Source of the DNA: Gemmatimonadota bacterium
GTDB lineage: Bacteria > Latescibacterota > UBA2968 > UBA8231
Direction: 5' to 3'
Assembly: GCA_028875335.1 (NCBI GenBank)
Contig: JAPPEF010000099.1
Location: 1 to 39,271 of the forward strand
Length of the DNA: 39,271 nt
Part shown: positions 18,501 through 25,855 of the stretch, piece by piece
How the letters are laid out: every line of letters starts with the position of its first letter
How positions within the stretch are numbered: position 1 is the stretch's first letter
Position numbers and translations under genes: made by a program
Notes under the pieces: model-generated
The model's input: only the letters and a program-made list of their open reading frames with translations
Database searches by the model: none
What the model was told of the DNA's origin: nothing

Positions 18501-18890
18501 ACTGACGAGTTCGCCAGAAGTCGTAACCGTGGCCTGAAACTCCTCCTTTTCCAACTCCCGCACCCAGCGGTTGCTCCAGCGCCACAACTGCACGGGATCG
18601 CCAATGACCTGCGTGGCCCCTTCCAGACCCAACTCGCGTTCGAGAAAGGTCTTGGTATCGTTGTCGTAGCGGAAAATGGCGCTGTGGCGGTAGTCGGCCA
18701 GATCGAAGCCGCGGGCAGTGATAAAATCGGCCGCCTGCTCCTTGGCCTCGTCGCGGGTGACGCGGAAGTCAATTGAGGCTTCGGGAAAAGCCTGGTAGAA
18801 GTAGTGAACTCCAACGGCCAAACTAACGGCGGCAATGAGCACGCAGCCGCCGATGAAGGCTAGGTCTTTTCTCGTTAGTTTTATTTCCAT
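15537..18890 (-). CDS. CPBP-family intramembrane protease with duplicated extracytoplasmic and membrane halves
   Basis: A 1117-residue polytopic membrane protein. A first extracytoplasmic region (about 30-235, PepSY-like pieces starting VTRDEAKEQA) leads to a membrane bundle carrying the CPBP (CAAX-type) motifs: Glu423-Glu424-x3-Arg428 (EEFISR), His457 in GFAHANYPQ, and His495/Asp499 in HYTID. A low-complexity Pro/Ala linker (about 560-590) leads to a second copy of the extracytoplasmic region (about 612-825, LTRGEAEAKA) and a second membrane bundle (about 830-1115). The second bundle keeps some first-half landmarks but lacks the EExxxR and His motifs. CPBP proteins are glutamate-type intramembrane peptidases; the substrate is unknown. 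Ordinary members are 200-300 residues, so this is an extreme expansion. Confidence 0.85.
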   Translation of the reverse strand: MEIKLTRKDLAFIGGCVLIAAVSLAVGVHYFYQAFPEASIDFRVTRDEAKEQAADFITARGFDLADYRHSAIFRYDNDTKTFLERELGLEGATQVIGDPVQLWRWSNRWVRELEKEEFQATVTTSGELVSFSHLIEEEAPGASLEETEARRLAESFLTAELGRDLAALEFVEVQTQERPNRIDHTFSWKLRDFAVGEAYYRFYVRLQGDQIGGFGEYLKIPEAWERDFAELRSHNETTGLVAATLLLLTILAMLVSFFVGVRARDIRWKTAAIFGAIAAVLTLLAELNNLPLTAFDYDTTDTYGSFLTGQLLNSLFAAAAQGILIFFLTAAAEPLYRRYYANQIQIGGQFTPAGLRTKRFLLGTILGLAMTPAFLAYQVLFYITAEQLVGAWGPAYIPYSEMVNTYIPWIMVLLIGFMPAVSEEFISRAFSIPFLHKYLKFRWVAVVIAGLIWGFAHANYPQQPFYIRGIEVGIAGIVVGYIFLRFGILAPLVWHYTIDALYTSLILFRSSNSYFVVSAALSAGLMLLPLAVALVLYLRQRRFADPTPLLNKSAAPPASEAAADEPTAQQPVAPAPTFAYTPLSKRRLGWAAAVVVVSLGFFALDYEKPLDFVDVRLTRGEAEAKAVEYLEATGADAPAYEVVTYYQNQPDAMAIRYILERDSVAVVNRLYQEDLLASLWVTRFFRYGEKEEYRVAIHPEDGSLYSINHLLAEEAEGADLEEAQAQAIAIDHLRAHGFDVEQLELKESSSEKLPNRRDHRFVFEAVEGDARNVDELRYRVRVNIAGDEPVSIYRFLKVPEDWQRTRQESTTLKTALSGLLIVLIAAVVIHGLWLLVRRVRNEGIVWSPLIKIAAIGAAFFSLHLINGLSVVERLYNTHLTLSIFTITQILGIVLGGLGIGLAILAALGLASSLYPDWPARLRAARRVPEFRDAIVGVALVLVASEAWQHLRGYVESRFIASDPSLGFGLPSGLDQYLPFWSSLSYGVIGAIFVPIVAGLVLYYSRVVIKKRLYAVVAGLGVGLIMSGGNAVHFDEFLFELLTFVTSIGFVVAAIVLVLRNNLLAYVLLGFVSVLSDVRSLGALSAPAYQLQAGVLLLLTLLVVVCLWWRLGAEREAS

Positions 18891-19038
18891 CTGTCGTGTG
18901 GGATTTTAATTGTGGAGAGGACAGTTTCGTTCCGTTCAACATATTAAAAGACTAAGACGCGGACAAACCAGCCGCATTGACGCGCACAGCGGCATTTTGC
19001 AGATTCGCGGCCTCAAACCTTTAACAGAGGAGCACACG

Positions 19039-20058
19039 GTGGCAGCAAAAAAACAAGAGCACTTCCGCGTCGGTGTCATAGGCTACGGCGGCGCGTTCAA
19101 CATGGGTCAGTTGCACTTGACTTCCATGGCCAAAAACGAGGGCGTAGAAGTGGCCGCTGTTTGCGAGCTAGATGCCGAGCGGCGTCAAGTAGCCGAAGAG
19201 GACTTCCCCGGCATCAAAACCTACGGCCGCGTCGGCACTATGCTGCGGAACGCGAACTTGGACTTGGTGACGATCATCACCCCGCACAACACGCATGCCA
19301 AGCTAGCAGTGCAGTGTCTCAACGCCGGGGTCCACGTAGTCTGCGAGAAGCCCCTCGCCATCACCAGCGCCGAAGTCAAGCGCATGCAGGCGGCGGCCAA
19401 AAAGAACAAGGTCCTGATCTCGACGTTTCACAACCGGCGCTGGGACGGCGACTTTGTGGTGCTGCGCGATCTAATTCTCGAAGAGCAAATCATCGGCCGC
19501 GTCTTCCGCATTGAGGCCGGATTTTACGGCTACGGCGAGCAGGGGACTTGGTGGCGCGCCAATCGCAAAATCTCCGGCGGGGCCATCTACGACTGGGGCG
19601 CGCATTTTACGGATTGGATTTTGAATATCGTCCCGGAAAAAATCGCTTCAGTCAGCGGCTATCAAGTCAAAAATCCCGCGTGGAAAAAATACGACAACGA
19701 GGACCACTCCGAGTACACACTGCGTTTCCACAGCGGCTGCACCGTCACCCTAACCATGTCCAACCTGTCGATGAGTCCGCGGCCGCGCTGGCGGGTGCTG
19801 GGCACGCAGGGCGCAATCGAGGATGCGGGCGGCAAGTACCTCGTCAAGACGCTGATCAACGGTCGCCAGATGAGCACTGAGGTGCCCTTCGCCGAGTCCA
19901 ATTGGGACGCGTACTACGAAAACATTTTCGCGCATTTGCGGGGCCGCGCCGACCTTGTCATTACCCCCGAATCCGCGGGCCGGGTAATCGGCGTACTCGA
20001 AGCAGCCAATATTTCGGCGGCGCGCGGGTCGGTGCCCATCACGCCAGCCTTTGTCTGA
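19039..20058 (+). CDS. Gfo/Idh/MocA family oxidoreductase
   Basis: A 339-residue NAD(P)-dependent dehydrogenase. The Rossmann domain begins RVGVIGYGGAFN, with CELDAERR as the nucleotide-discriminating region and the family marker CEKPLAI. The catalytic motif GGAIYDWGAHFTDW supplies the Asp and His of the DxGxH signature. These enzymes oxidise sugars, inositols or glycosides. The GTG start is chosen because AGAGGAG lies about seven bases upstream and the protein then begins just before the Rossmann strand. An upstream in-frame extension to 18910 shows no family similarity. It overlaps the next gene by eight bases. Confidence 0.88.
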   Translation: MAAKKQEHFRVGVIGYGGAFNMGQLHLTSMAKNEGVEVAAVCELDAERRQVAEEDFPGIKTYGRVGTMLRNANLDLVTIITPHNTHAKLAVQCLNAGVHVVCEKPLAITSAEVKRMQAAAKKNKVLISTFHNRRWDGDFVVLRDLILEEQIIGRVFRIEAGFYGYGEQGTWWRANRKISGGAIYDWGAHFTDWILNIVPEKIASVSGYQVKNPAWKKYDNEDHSEYTLRFHSGCTVTLTMSNLSMSPRPRWRVLGTQGAIEDAGGKYLVKTLINGRQMSTEVPFAESNWDAYYENIFAHLRGRADLVITPESAGRVIGVLEAANISAARGSVPITPAFV

Positions 20059-20380
20059 GCAAGACCTGCCCCACCTCAACCCAACTGCGCAACTGTCCGC
20101 GCTCTTGGGGATCGGCTGCCGCTCTGGGGCCACGGTCGTCGGCCTGTCGGCCGTGCGCCGCGCCAAGGGACTGGCCTTTGTATTTGCCAGCAGCGACCTA
20201 GCGCAGCGGACGTTGCGCGAACTGGGTCGCTTAGAACGCGGGGGAACGCGCGTCTTTCAAGTACAGGCAATGGAAGTGCTAACGCAGGGCTTTGGCCGGG
20301 AGGACGCCCAAGTGATTGGCGTCTTGCGCGGCGATTTGGCCCGTGGGTTGGCCAAGCACTTAAAGGAGCAAGAATCGTGA
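20051..20380 (+). CDS. L7Ae/L30e-like RNA-binding protein
   Basis: A 109-residue protein with the alpha-beta-alpha pattern of the L7Ae/L30e/Gadd45 fold. LSALLGIGCRSGATVVGL near the start corresponds to the IGLAxRAGKxVxG segment of bacterial YlxQ proteins. AFVFASSDLAQRTLREL and VIGVLRGDLARGLAKHL complete the fold. YlxQ-type proteins bind kink-turn RNA and usually sit next to nusA/infB; here the context is unusual. The TTG start overlaps the preceding gene, so translation is probably coupled. The stop codon overlaps the CYTH start as GTGA. Confidence 0.65.
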   Translation: MSEQDLPHLNPTAQLSALLGIGCRSGATVVGLSAVRRAKGLAFVFASSDLAQRTLRELGRLERGGTRVFQVQAMEVLTQGFGREDAQVIGVLRGDLARGLAKHLKEQES

Positions 20381-20853
20381 CGTCTTGGGAAATCGAGCGC
20401 AAGTACCTCGTGACCGATCGTTCTTGCCTCGACCAGCTAGCGGGCGTCGCCTTTCGGCAGGGCTACATTCTCATCCAAGAAGGCGGCGTAGTGCGCGTAC
20501 GCATTGAAGGCGAGCGAGCGGTGCTCACGCTCAAGGGGGCGACTAGCGGCATCGCGCGCCGCGAGTACGAATACGAAATCCCGCGCCAAGATGCCGAGAG
20601 CATCCTAGCGACCCTGTGCCAGCGGCCCCATATTGAAAAGACGCGCTATACCTTGCCTTGGGCGGGCAAGGTCTGGACCATCGACGTATTTTCTGGAGAA
20701 AACGAGGGATTGGTGCTCGCCGAAATCGAACTGAGTAGCCAAGAAGAAGTCGTGGAGAAACCTCCTTGGGCCGGCGTCGAAGTATCGGACGATTCGCGCT
20801 ATTACAACGCCAACCTCGTGCGCAATCCCTATTGCAAGTGGCGGGACGGTTAG
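20377..20853 (+). CDS. CYTH domain protein (triphosphate tunnel metalloenzyme)
   Basis: A 158-residue protein with the defining N-terminal EIERKYLV (ExExK) motif. Alternating charged strands RVRIEGE, LTLKG, REYEYEI, EKTRY, WTIDVF and LAEIEL line the tunnel that holds a triphosphate and metal ions. Family members act as inorganic triphosphatases, thiamine triphosphatases or class IV adenylate cyclases. In bacteria with this short single-domain form tripolyphosphatase is the commonest assignment, but specificity cannot be read here. The start is GTG, overlapping the upstream stop. It is the last gene of the Gfo-L7Ae-CYTH unit, followed by a hairpin. Confidence 0.85.
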   Translation: MTSWEIERKYLVTDRSCLDQLAGVAFRQGYILIQEGGVVRVRIEGERAVLTLKGATSGIARREYEYEIPRQDAESILATLCQRPHIEKTRYTLPWAGKVWTIDVFSGENEGLVLAEIELSSQEEVVEKPPWAGVEVSDDSRYYNANLVRNPYCKWRDG

Positions 20854-20874
20854 ACACTGACGTTACGCACCCGG

Positions 20875-20903
20875 GTAGGGGGCGGTTTCAAACCGCCCCC
20901 TAC
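20875..20903. terminator. Strong GTAGGGGGCGGTTT hairpin between convergent genes
   Basis: GTAGGGGGCGGTTT and AAACCGCCCCCTAC are perfect 14-bp complements separated by one base. It fills the 52-nt gap between the convergent CYTH and nadC genes, so it could end both transcripts. No T-run follows on either strand. It resembles dispersed palindromes seen in related environmental genomes. Confidence 0.6.
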
Positions 20904-20905
20904 TT

Positions 20906-21775
20906 CTATCCCTCAAAAAGCATGCTCAAATCCAACGCCGGTGCCGAATGCGTCAAGGCACCGATCGAGACGAAGTCCACACCTGCGGCAGCGGCCTCGC
21001 GCACGGTCGCCAAGGTATAACCGCCGGTGGCCTCAATCTCAATGGCGGGATTGGCAGCGCGGATGAGCGCTACGGCCCGGCGTAGGGTCGGCGCGTCCAT
21101 GTTGTCGAGTAGGATGCGGTCTGGGCCACCCACTAGGGCTTCTTCGACTTCCGCGAGATTTTCGGCTTCCACGTAGATCGGCGCTGCTTGGCTCCGGGCC
21201 TCGCGGATGGCAGCGCGGACGCCGCCCGCGGCAGCGGCGTGGTTTTCCTTGATCAGCACAGCGTCATACAGGCCCATGCGGTGATTGACGCCCCCGCCCA
21301 AGCGCACGGCCCACTTCTGTAAGTGCCGCCAGCCCGGCGTGGTTTTGCGGGTGTCGGTGATGCGCGTGGCCGTGCCAGTTAGGGCCTCCACATAGCGCTG
21401 GGTCAGGGTGGCCACGCCCGAAAGCTGTTGCAGGAAATTGAGCGCGGTGCGCTCGCCAGCTAAAAGCGAGCGTGCGCGGCCCTGCAAGCGGACGAGGGGC
21501 TGGCCTTCTGCGACCTCGTCCCCATCGGCAGCCTCAGCACGCATAGAAATGTCTTGGTCGAGACGGGCGAAAACCGCACGGGCGACCTCAATGCCGGCGA
21601 CGACGCCGGCTTGGCGAGCGATGATACGAGCGCGAGCCTCGGCATCGCTCGCCACGGTCCAAACAGCGGTTAGATCGGCTTCTACACCTACAGCGCCGAG
21701 ATCTTCCCGCAAGGCTAGGTCGATGAGTTGGTCATACGCGGCGGGGGGCAATGAAACGGAGTGGTTTGTAGCCAT
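20906..21775 (-). CDS. nadC: Nicotinate-nucleotide pyrophosphorylase (quinolinate phosphoribosyltransferase)
   Basis: About 289 residues, making nicotinate mononucleotide from quinolinate and PRPP in de novo NAD synthesis. Diagnostic segments are ALREDLG near the start, GERTALNFLQQLSGVAT, the PRPP/quinolinate site TDTRKTTPGWRHLQKWAV, GGGVNHRMGLYDAVLIKENH, VEAENLAEVEEAL, ILLDNMDA and EATGGYTL...GVDFVSIGALTHS. All are intact. The ATG giving MATNHSV is chosen over a TTG 42 nt further out because the family normally starts close to the LPP...D helix. It stands alone and is divergent from the glycosyltransferase gene. nadA/nadB are not in the window. Confidence 0.95.
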   Translation of the reverse strand: MATNHSVSLPPAAYDQLIDLALREDLGAVGVEADLTAVWTVASDAEARARIIARQAGVVAGIEVARAVFARLDQDISMRAEAADGDEVAEGQPLVRLQGRARSLLAGERTALNFLQQLSGVATLTQRYVEALTGTATRITDTRKTTPGWRHLQKWAVRLGGGVNHRMGLYDAVLIKENHAAAAGGVRAAIREARSQAAPIYVEAENLAEVEEALVGGPDRILLDNMDAPTLRRAVALIRAANPAIEIEATGGYTLATVREAAAAGVDFVSIGALTHSAPALDLSMLFEG

Positions 21776-21885
21776 TTTGTTTCCATAAAAAAGTTGCTGG
21801 TTTACCGTGTGTGGCAAATGTACGCAAAGTCCGGGCGCACTGCTGACATTAGACAGAAAATGCCCGGCGATCTATGTTTTTTAGT

Positions 21886-23595
21886 ATGGCCACGCTCGTC
21901 CACGTCACGCACGAAGCCGTGCAGCAAGCCGGTGGAATCGGCACGGTCCTGCGCGGTTTGATCACGGCCCGCAGCTACCAAGCTCATTGCCAGCGCACCA
22001 TCCTGCTCGGCCCCTTAACCGAGCCAGACAGTGCCCAACCGCTCGGCCTGGACGGCGAAATCCTCTACGACGCCACTCGCAGCATCCGCGCCGCCGACAT
22101 CGCCGACCAACTCAGCGCGGTCGAGCGGAAATTTGGCGTGCGCTTGGTCTATGGCCGGCGCTTGCTGACCCAAGACGGGCATCGAGCCTCGCCCGAGGTT
22201 TTGCTGGTGGATGTGAGCCGCCCGCCCGAGCGGCTAAACGAATTCAAGCGCGACCTGTTTCTCCAGTTTGGCCTCGAATCGCACCGCTACGAACAGCACT
22301 GGGAATACGAGCAATACCTGCGCTTGGCCGAGCCGGGTTTCGCGGCCGTGCGCTCCCTAGTCGGAGACGCGCCCTTCTTGCTATTGGCGCATGAATTCAT
22401 GGGGCTAGGTACCGCCTTTAAGGCCCTGATGAGCGATGCAGCGTGTAAGACCCTGTTCTACGCACACGAAGTGGCCACCGTGCGGCCCTTGGTGGAGGAG
22501 CGGCCCGGACGCGACATTGCCTTTTACAATGCGCTGCGCCAAGCGCGCGCAAACGGCCAGTACATCGACGAGCTATTCGGCCCGCAAGACGGCTATTTCA
22601 AACACGCTCTCGTCAGCCAAGCATGGCGTCTCGACGCAGTCCTCGCCGTCGGCGATTGGGTGGAGGAGGAGCTGCGCTTTCTCGGGCCGGAATTCGCCAG
22701 CCGCCCCATCGATCTCGTATATAACGGGGTGCCGGCCACTGAGTTGTCTGGGGCCGAGCGGGAGGCGGCGCGGAAAAAAGTCCAGGCCAGTGGATCCGCG
22801 CTCTTAGGTTGGACTCCAGATCTGATCTTCACGCACGTAGCCCGCCTAGTCGAGAGCAAGGGGTTGTGGCGCGATTTGCTAGTACTCGAACACCTCGATC
22901 ATCACCTGTGGGAGCGCGGGCAACGGGCGCTGTTTATCGCGTTGGCGACCGAGACCGGCCGCCGCGATCTCGAGGATGTCCAGCGCATGGCCGCGTACGG
23001 TTGGCCGCTGGTCCATCGCGAGGGGGGGAGCGACCTCAGCAGCGGCGAGCTAAAATTCGACCTTTTAGTCCGCGCCTTTAATGCGCGCACGCGCGCCATC
23101 AAGGCGCTTTTCGTCAACCAATTCGGATGGGACCGGCAAAGCTGCGGCGCGTTCCTGCCAACCAATGCAGAGTTCGCCGATTTGCGCCGAGGCAGCGATG
23201 CGGAGTTCGGGCAGTCGATTTACGAGCCTTTTGGCATCTCCCAAGTCGAGTGCTTGAGCTCTGGCACCATCAGCGTGGTCAGCGATGTGTGCGGTTGCCG
23301 CGGCTTTGTGCGCCAAGCAGCCGGCGAGGTGGGATTGGGCGGCTTTATCGAGGGAGCCTATACTCAGCTCGACGAAACCGACCGAGCCAGCCAACCGATT
23401 GGAGTGCGGGAATGCACCCAGGCCGAAGCAGTGCAAAGCCGGGTGGTAGCCAGTGCCTTGGCCAGCCAGTTATCCGCGGGCGCGACCGGCCGCAAAAAGC
23501 TGCTTGCCGAAGGCTATGCCGCGGCCCAGAAGATGAGTTGGGAGCTCGTGGCCAAGGATATGCTATTGCCCGTTTTGCGGCGGCTGGAGAAGTGA
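21886..23595 (+). CDS. Glycogen synthase-like GT-B glycosyltransferase
   Basis: About 569 residues. The N-terminal VHVTHEAVQQAGGIGTVLRG is the donor-binding glycine loop of GT5/GT4 enzymes. The C-terminal half has FTHVARLVESKG and YEPFGISQVECLSSGTISV, matching the EPFGL...E nucleotide-sugar site of starch and glycogen synthases. It should transfer a sugar from a nucleotide donor, and its cytoplasmic location fits the lack of a signal peptide. Length exceeds the roughly 480 residues of classical GlgA. An ATG 12 nt upstream is an equal candidate start; neither has a good ribosome-binding site. The lipoprotein gene starts one base after its stop. Confidence 0.75.
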   Translation: MATLVHVTHEAVQQAGGIGTVLRGLITARSYQAHCQRTILLGPLTEPDSAQPLGLDGEILYDATRSIRAADIADQLSAVERKFGVRLVYGRRLLTQDGHRASPEVLLVDVSRPPERLNEFKRDLFLQFGLESHRYEQHWEYEQYLRLAEPGFAAVRSLVGDAPFLLLAHEFMGLGTAFKALMSDAACKTLFYAHEVATVRPLVEERPGRDIAFYNALRQARANGQYIDELFGPQDGYFKHALVSQAWRLDAVLAVGDWVEEELRFLGPEFASRPIDLVYNGVPATELSGAEREAARKKVQASGSALLGWTPDLIFTHVARLVESKGLWRDLLVLEHLDHHLWERGQRALFIALATETGRRDLEDVQRMAAYGWPLVHREGGSDLSSGELKFDLLVRAFNARTRAIKALFVNQFGWDRQSCGAFLPTNAEFADLRRGSDAEFGQSIYEPFGISQVECLSSGTISVVSDVCGCRGFVRQAAGEVGLGGFIEGAYTQLDETDRASQPIGVRECTQAEAVQSRVVASALASQLSAGATGRKKLLAEGYAAAQKMSWELVAKDMLLPVLRRLEK

Positions 23596-23596
23596 T

Positions 23597-24661
23597 ATGG
23601 CTGGCTTGGTGATTGCACTCGCACTCTGGCTTAGCGGCTGTGTGTCCTTCATCGGCGGGCGCGAGCAAAGCCGTCATCTGGCGGCGGCGGCCCAAGACCT
23701 CGTCGAAATCGCCGAGGCCCGAGAAGGCGAAGTTGACTGGCTGGGCTTGCGCGACCCCGCTGGCGTGCAGACCGAGGAGACCAAGGTGCTCGACGACTAC
23801 TTGCTGTCCGCGCTGATGAAGGCCAAGGTCGCGGTGGGGTTGGTGGACACGACCGGAAAGCGGTGGCGCGACGAGGAATTGGTGGGCCTCAAGCAAGGGG
23901 GGCGCGCCGCGCTCGCATTGGGCGGACGGCTCGAAGCAGACGACCCGTGGATGTACGTGCGGATGTTTTTAGTTGAGCGAGCTAGCGGCGAGCTAGTGGC
24001 CGTTCGCACCGCCCGCGTCTTGGAGCAGGACGTGCGCCACGAGGTCGCCTCACGTCAGCTCGGAACTGGCAAGAGCTATGGTCCAGTTGAAGTGGATTTG
24101 CACCTGATTGCCAAACGCGAAGAAGGAGGCGTCTACCAGATCGTCGAGCTAACAGAGGGCGTGCAATTGCAGCAAGGCGACCAGATGCAACTGCGCTTCA
24201 AGCTAAGCCGAGACGCCGAGGTCCACGCCTTTCTGTGCAGGTCTGACGGCGCGTTAGAGACCGTGTTTGACGAACAATTTGTCTATTCGGACATCGTCCA
24301 ATACGGTCCAGGGGAAAATAATTGGATCACCTTCAACGAGATCGATCAAGTCTATACCCTGTACTTTCTCGCCGGCCCGCAGCTATTGGCCGAAAACGCC
24401 GCGCCGTTCTACGAGCAATTCGCCACGCTTGTCCGAGAGGGACAAATCGACCGCTTCACCGGGTTAGAATTGCTCGATCAGGCCCTGATCGAATTTCTCC
24501 AGCGCCCCGAACCCATCGCGGTTTTGCGCGGCGACGAGGATATTCCCTTAGGCAGGCCAGAGACTATCGTGTACGACGACGGCAGCACTCTGTCGAGCCA
24601 AGCGGAGATCCTCACCGGCACTCCAGTGCTAGTGCGCGCCCTAAGTTTTTCCGTGCAGTAG
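23597..24661 (+). CDS. Predicted lipoprotein with DUF4384-like domain
   Basis: A 354-residue protein. The N-terminal hydrophobic run ends in the lipobox LSGC (Cys15), so it should be lipidated by Lgt, whose gene is in this window. The first half (about 30-170) resembles FlgO/CsgG-like accessory regions, with strands ALALGGRLEADDPWMYVRMFLVERA and a helix LSALMKAKVAVGLVD. The second half (about 190-275) has a DUF4384-type beta pattern, LQQGDQMQLRFKLSRDAEVHA...YFLAGP. No enzymatic motifs are seen. The one-base gap to the glycosyltransferase gene indicates coupling, but a functional link is not obvious. Confidence 0.7.
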   Translation: MAGLVIALALWLSGCVSFIGGREQSRHLAAAAQDLVEIAEAREGEVDWLGLRDPAGVQTEETKVLDDYLLSALMKAKVAVGLVDTTGKRWRDEELVGLKQGGRAALALGGRLEADDPWMYVRMFLVERASGELVAVRTARVLEQDVRHEVASRQLGTGKSYGPVEVDLHLIAKREEGGVYQIVELTEGVQLQQGDQMQLRFKLSRDAEVHAFLCRSDGALETVFDEQFVYSDIVQYGPGENNWITFNEIDQVYTLYFLAGPQLLAENAAPFYEQFATLVREGQIDRFTGLELLDQALIEFLQRPEPIAVLRGDEDIPLGRPETIVYDDGSTLSSQAEILTGTPVLVRALSFSVQ

Positions 24662-24662
24662 T

Positions 24663-25847
24663 TTACAGAACAGCGGCCACCGAAGAGCAGAAGTAACCGA
24701 GGTTGTCTTCGGTCAGGCCAGCGACATTGATGCGCCCTCCTGCTACGATGTAGATCGCGTACTGTTCCCGCAGCACCTCGACCTGCTCGGCGTTCAAGCC
24801 CGAAAAAGAGAACATCCCCCGCTGCTGCTCGATAAACGAAAAGTCGCGCTCCACGCCCTGCTCGCCAAGCCGCGCGACGAGCCGTTGGCGCACGCGGTTG
24901 ATCCGCTCGCGCATCTGGGCCAATTCGCCTTCCCATTGGCGGCGCAGCATTGCGTCGCCGAGGATTTCGCAGACCATGGCCGCGCCGTGGGCCGGGGGAT
25001 TGGAGTAACTGGTGCGCGCGGCGATCTTGAGGTGGCTCAAGGCCCTTTCCGCAGCATCGGCGTCCGCTCCGATCAAAGTCAGGGCACCGACGCGCTCGTT
25101 GTACAGGCCGAAATTTTTGGAAAAGGAACTGGCCACTAACAGCTCACAGCCCGTGTCACAGATTGCCCTCAGACCCGTCGCATCCTCTTGCAACCCATCA
25201 CCGAACCCCTGATAGGCAAAATCGACTAAGGGCAGCAGACCGCGCTCGACGACGACCTCGGCGATCTGCCGCCAAGTGTCCGGGGTGGGGTCGCAGCCGG
25301 TGGGGTTGTGGCAACAGCCGTGCAGCAGCACGACGTGGCCAGAGGGAATTTGCCTGAGCGCGGCGAGCAAGGCGTCGGCGTCGAGGCTATTGGTGCCGCC
25401 GTCGAAATAGGGATAGGTCTCGACCTGTAGGCCAGCCGAGGCAAAGATCTTGGGATGATTGGCCCAAGTCGGCTCGCTTATCCATATAGGACGGTCGGCC
25501 AAGTTATGGGCGAGGAAGTCGCCGGCTAGGCGCAAGGCTCCAGTGCCGCCGGGACTTTGCACGGTGACGGCGCGCTCGGCCGCCTCGTGCCCGACGCCCA
25601 AAATTAGCTCTCGCACGGCAGCACCGTATTCCGAGCTGCCCTCAATGCTCAAATAGCTCTTGGTCTTTTCCGCAGCCAACACGCGCTCTTGCGCCGTTTG
25701 CACTGCTGCCAACACCGGTGTCTGGCCGCTCGCATCCTGATAGACGCCGACGCTGAGGTTGATTTTGTTCGGATTCTCGTTGCTCTTAAACGCCGCGCTC
25801 AGCCCCATGATGGGGTCGGCCGGTGCCATCGTTAATTGTTTGAACAT
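24663..25847 (-). CDS. aspC: Aspartate/aromatic aminotransferase
   Basis: A 394-residue PLP enzyme of the class I alpha family typified by E. coli AspC/TyrB. It has NLSVGVYQD near the start, YLSIEGSSEY, SPGGTGALRL, HGCCHNPTGCDPT with the PLP-contacting Asn, VDFAYQGFGDG with the Asp and Tyr, and the Schiff-base lysine in SSFSKNFGLYNERVG. The distal substrate Arg is in QQRGMFSFSG. It transfers amino groups between aspartate or aromatic amino acids and 2-oxoglutarate. Length and motifs are normal. It is the last gene in the long leftward run, 8 nt after the secreted-protein gene. AspC versus TyrB preference cannot be settled. Confidence 0.93.
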   Translation of the reverse strand: MFKQLTMAPADPIMGLSAAFKSNENPNKINLSVGVYQDASGQTPVLAAVQTAQERVLAAEKTKSYLSIEGSSEYGAAVRELILGVGHEAAERAVTVQSPGGTGALRLAGDFLAHNLADRPIWISEPTWANHPKIFASAGLQVETYPYFDGGTNSLDADALLAALRQIPSGHVVLLHGCCHNPTGCDPTPDTWRQIAEVVVERGLLPLVDFAYQGFGDGLQEDATGLRAICDTGCELLVASSFSKNFGLYNERVGALTLIGADADAAERALSHLKIAARTSYSNPPAHGAAMVCEILGDAMLRRQWEGELAQMRERINRVRQRLVARLGEQGVERDFSFIEQQRGMFSFSGLNAEQVEVLREQYAIYIVAGGRINVAGLTEDNLGYFCSSVAAVL

Positions 25848-25855
25848 GCGTTATA

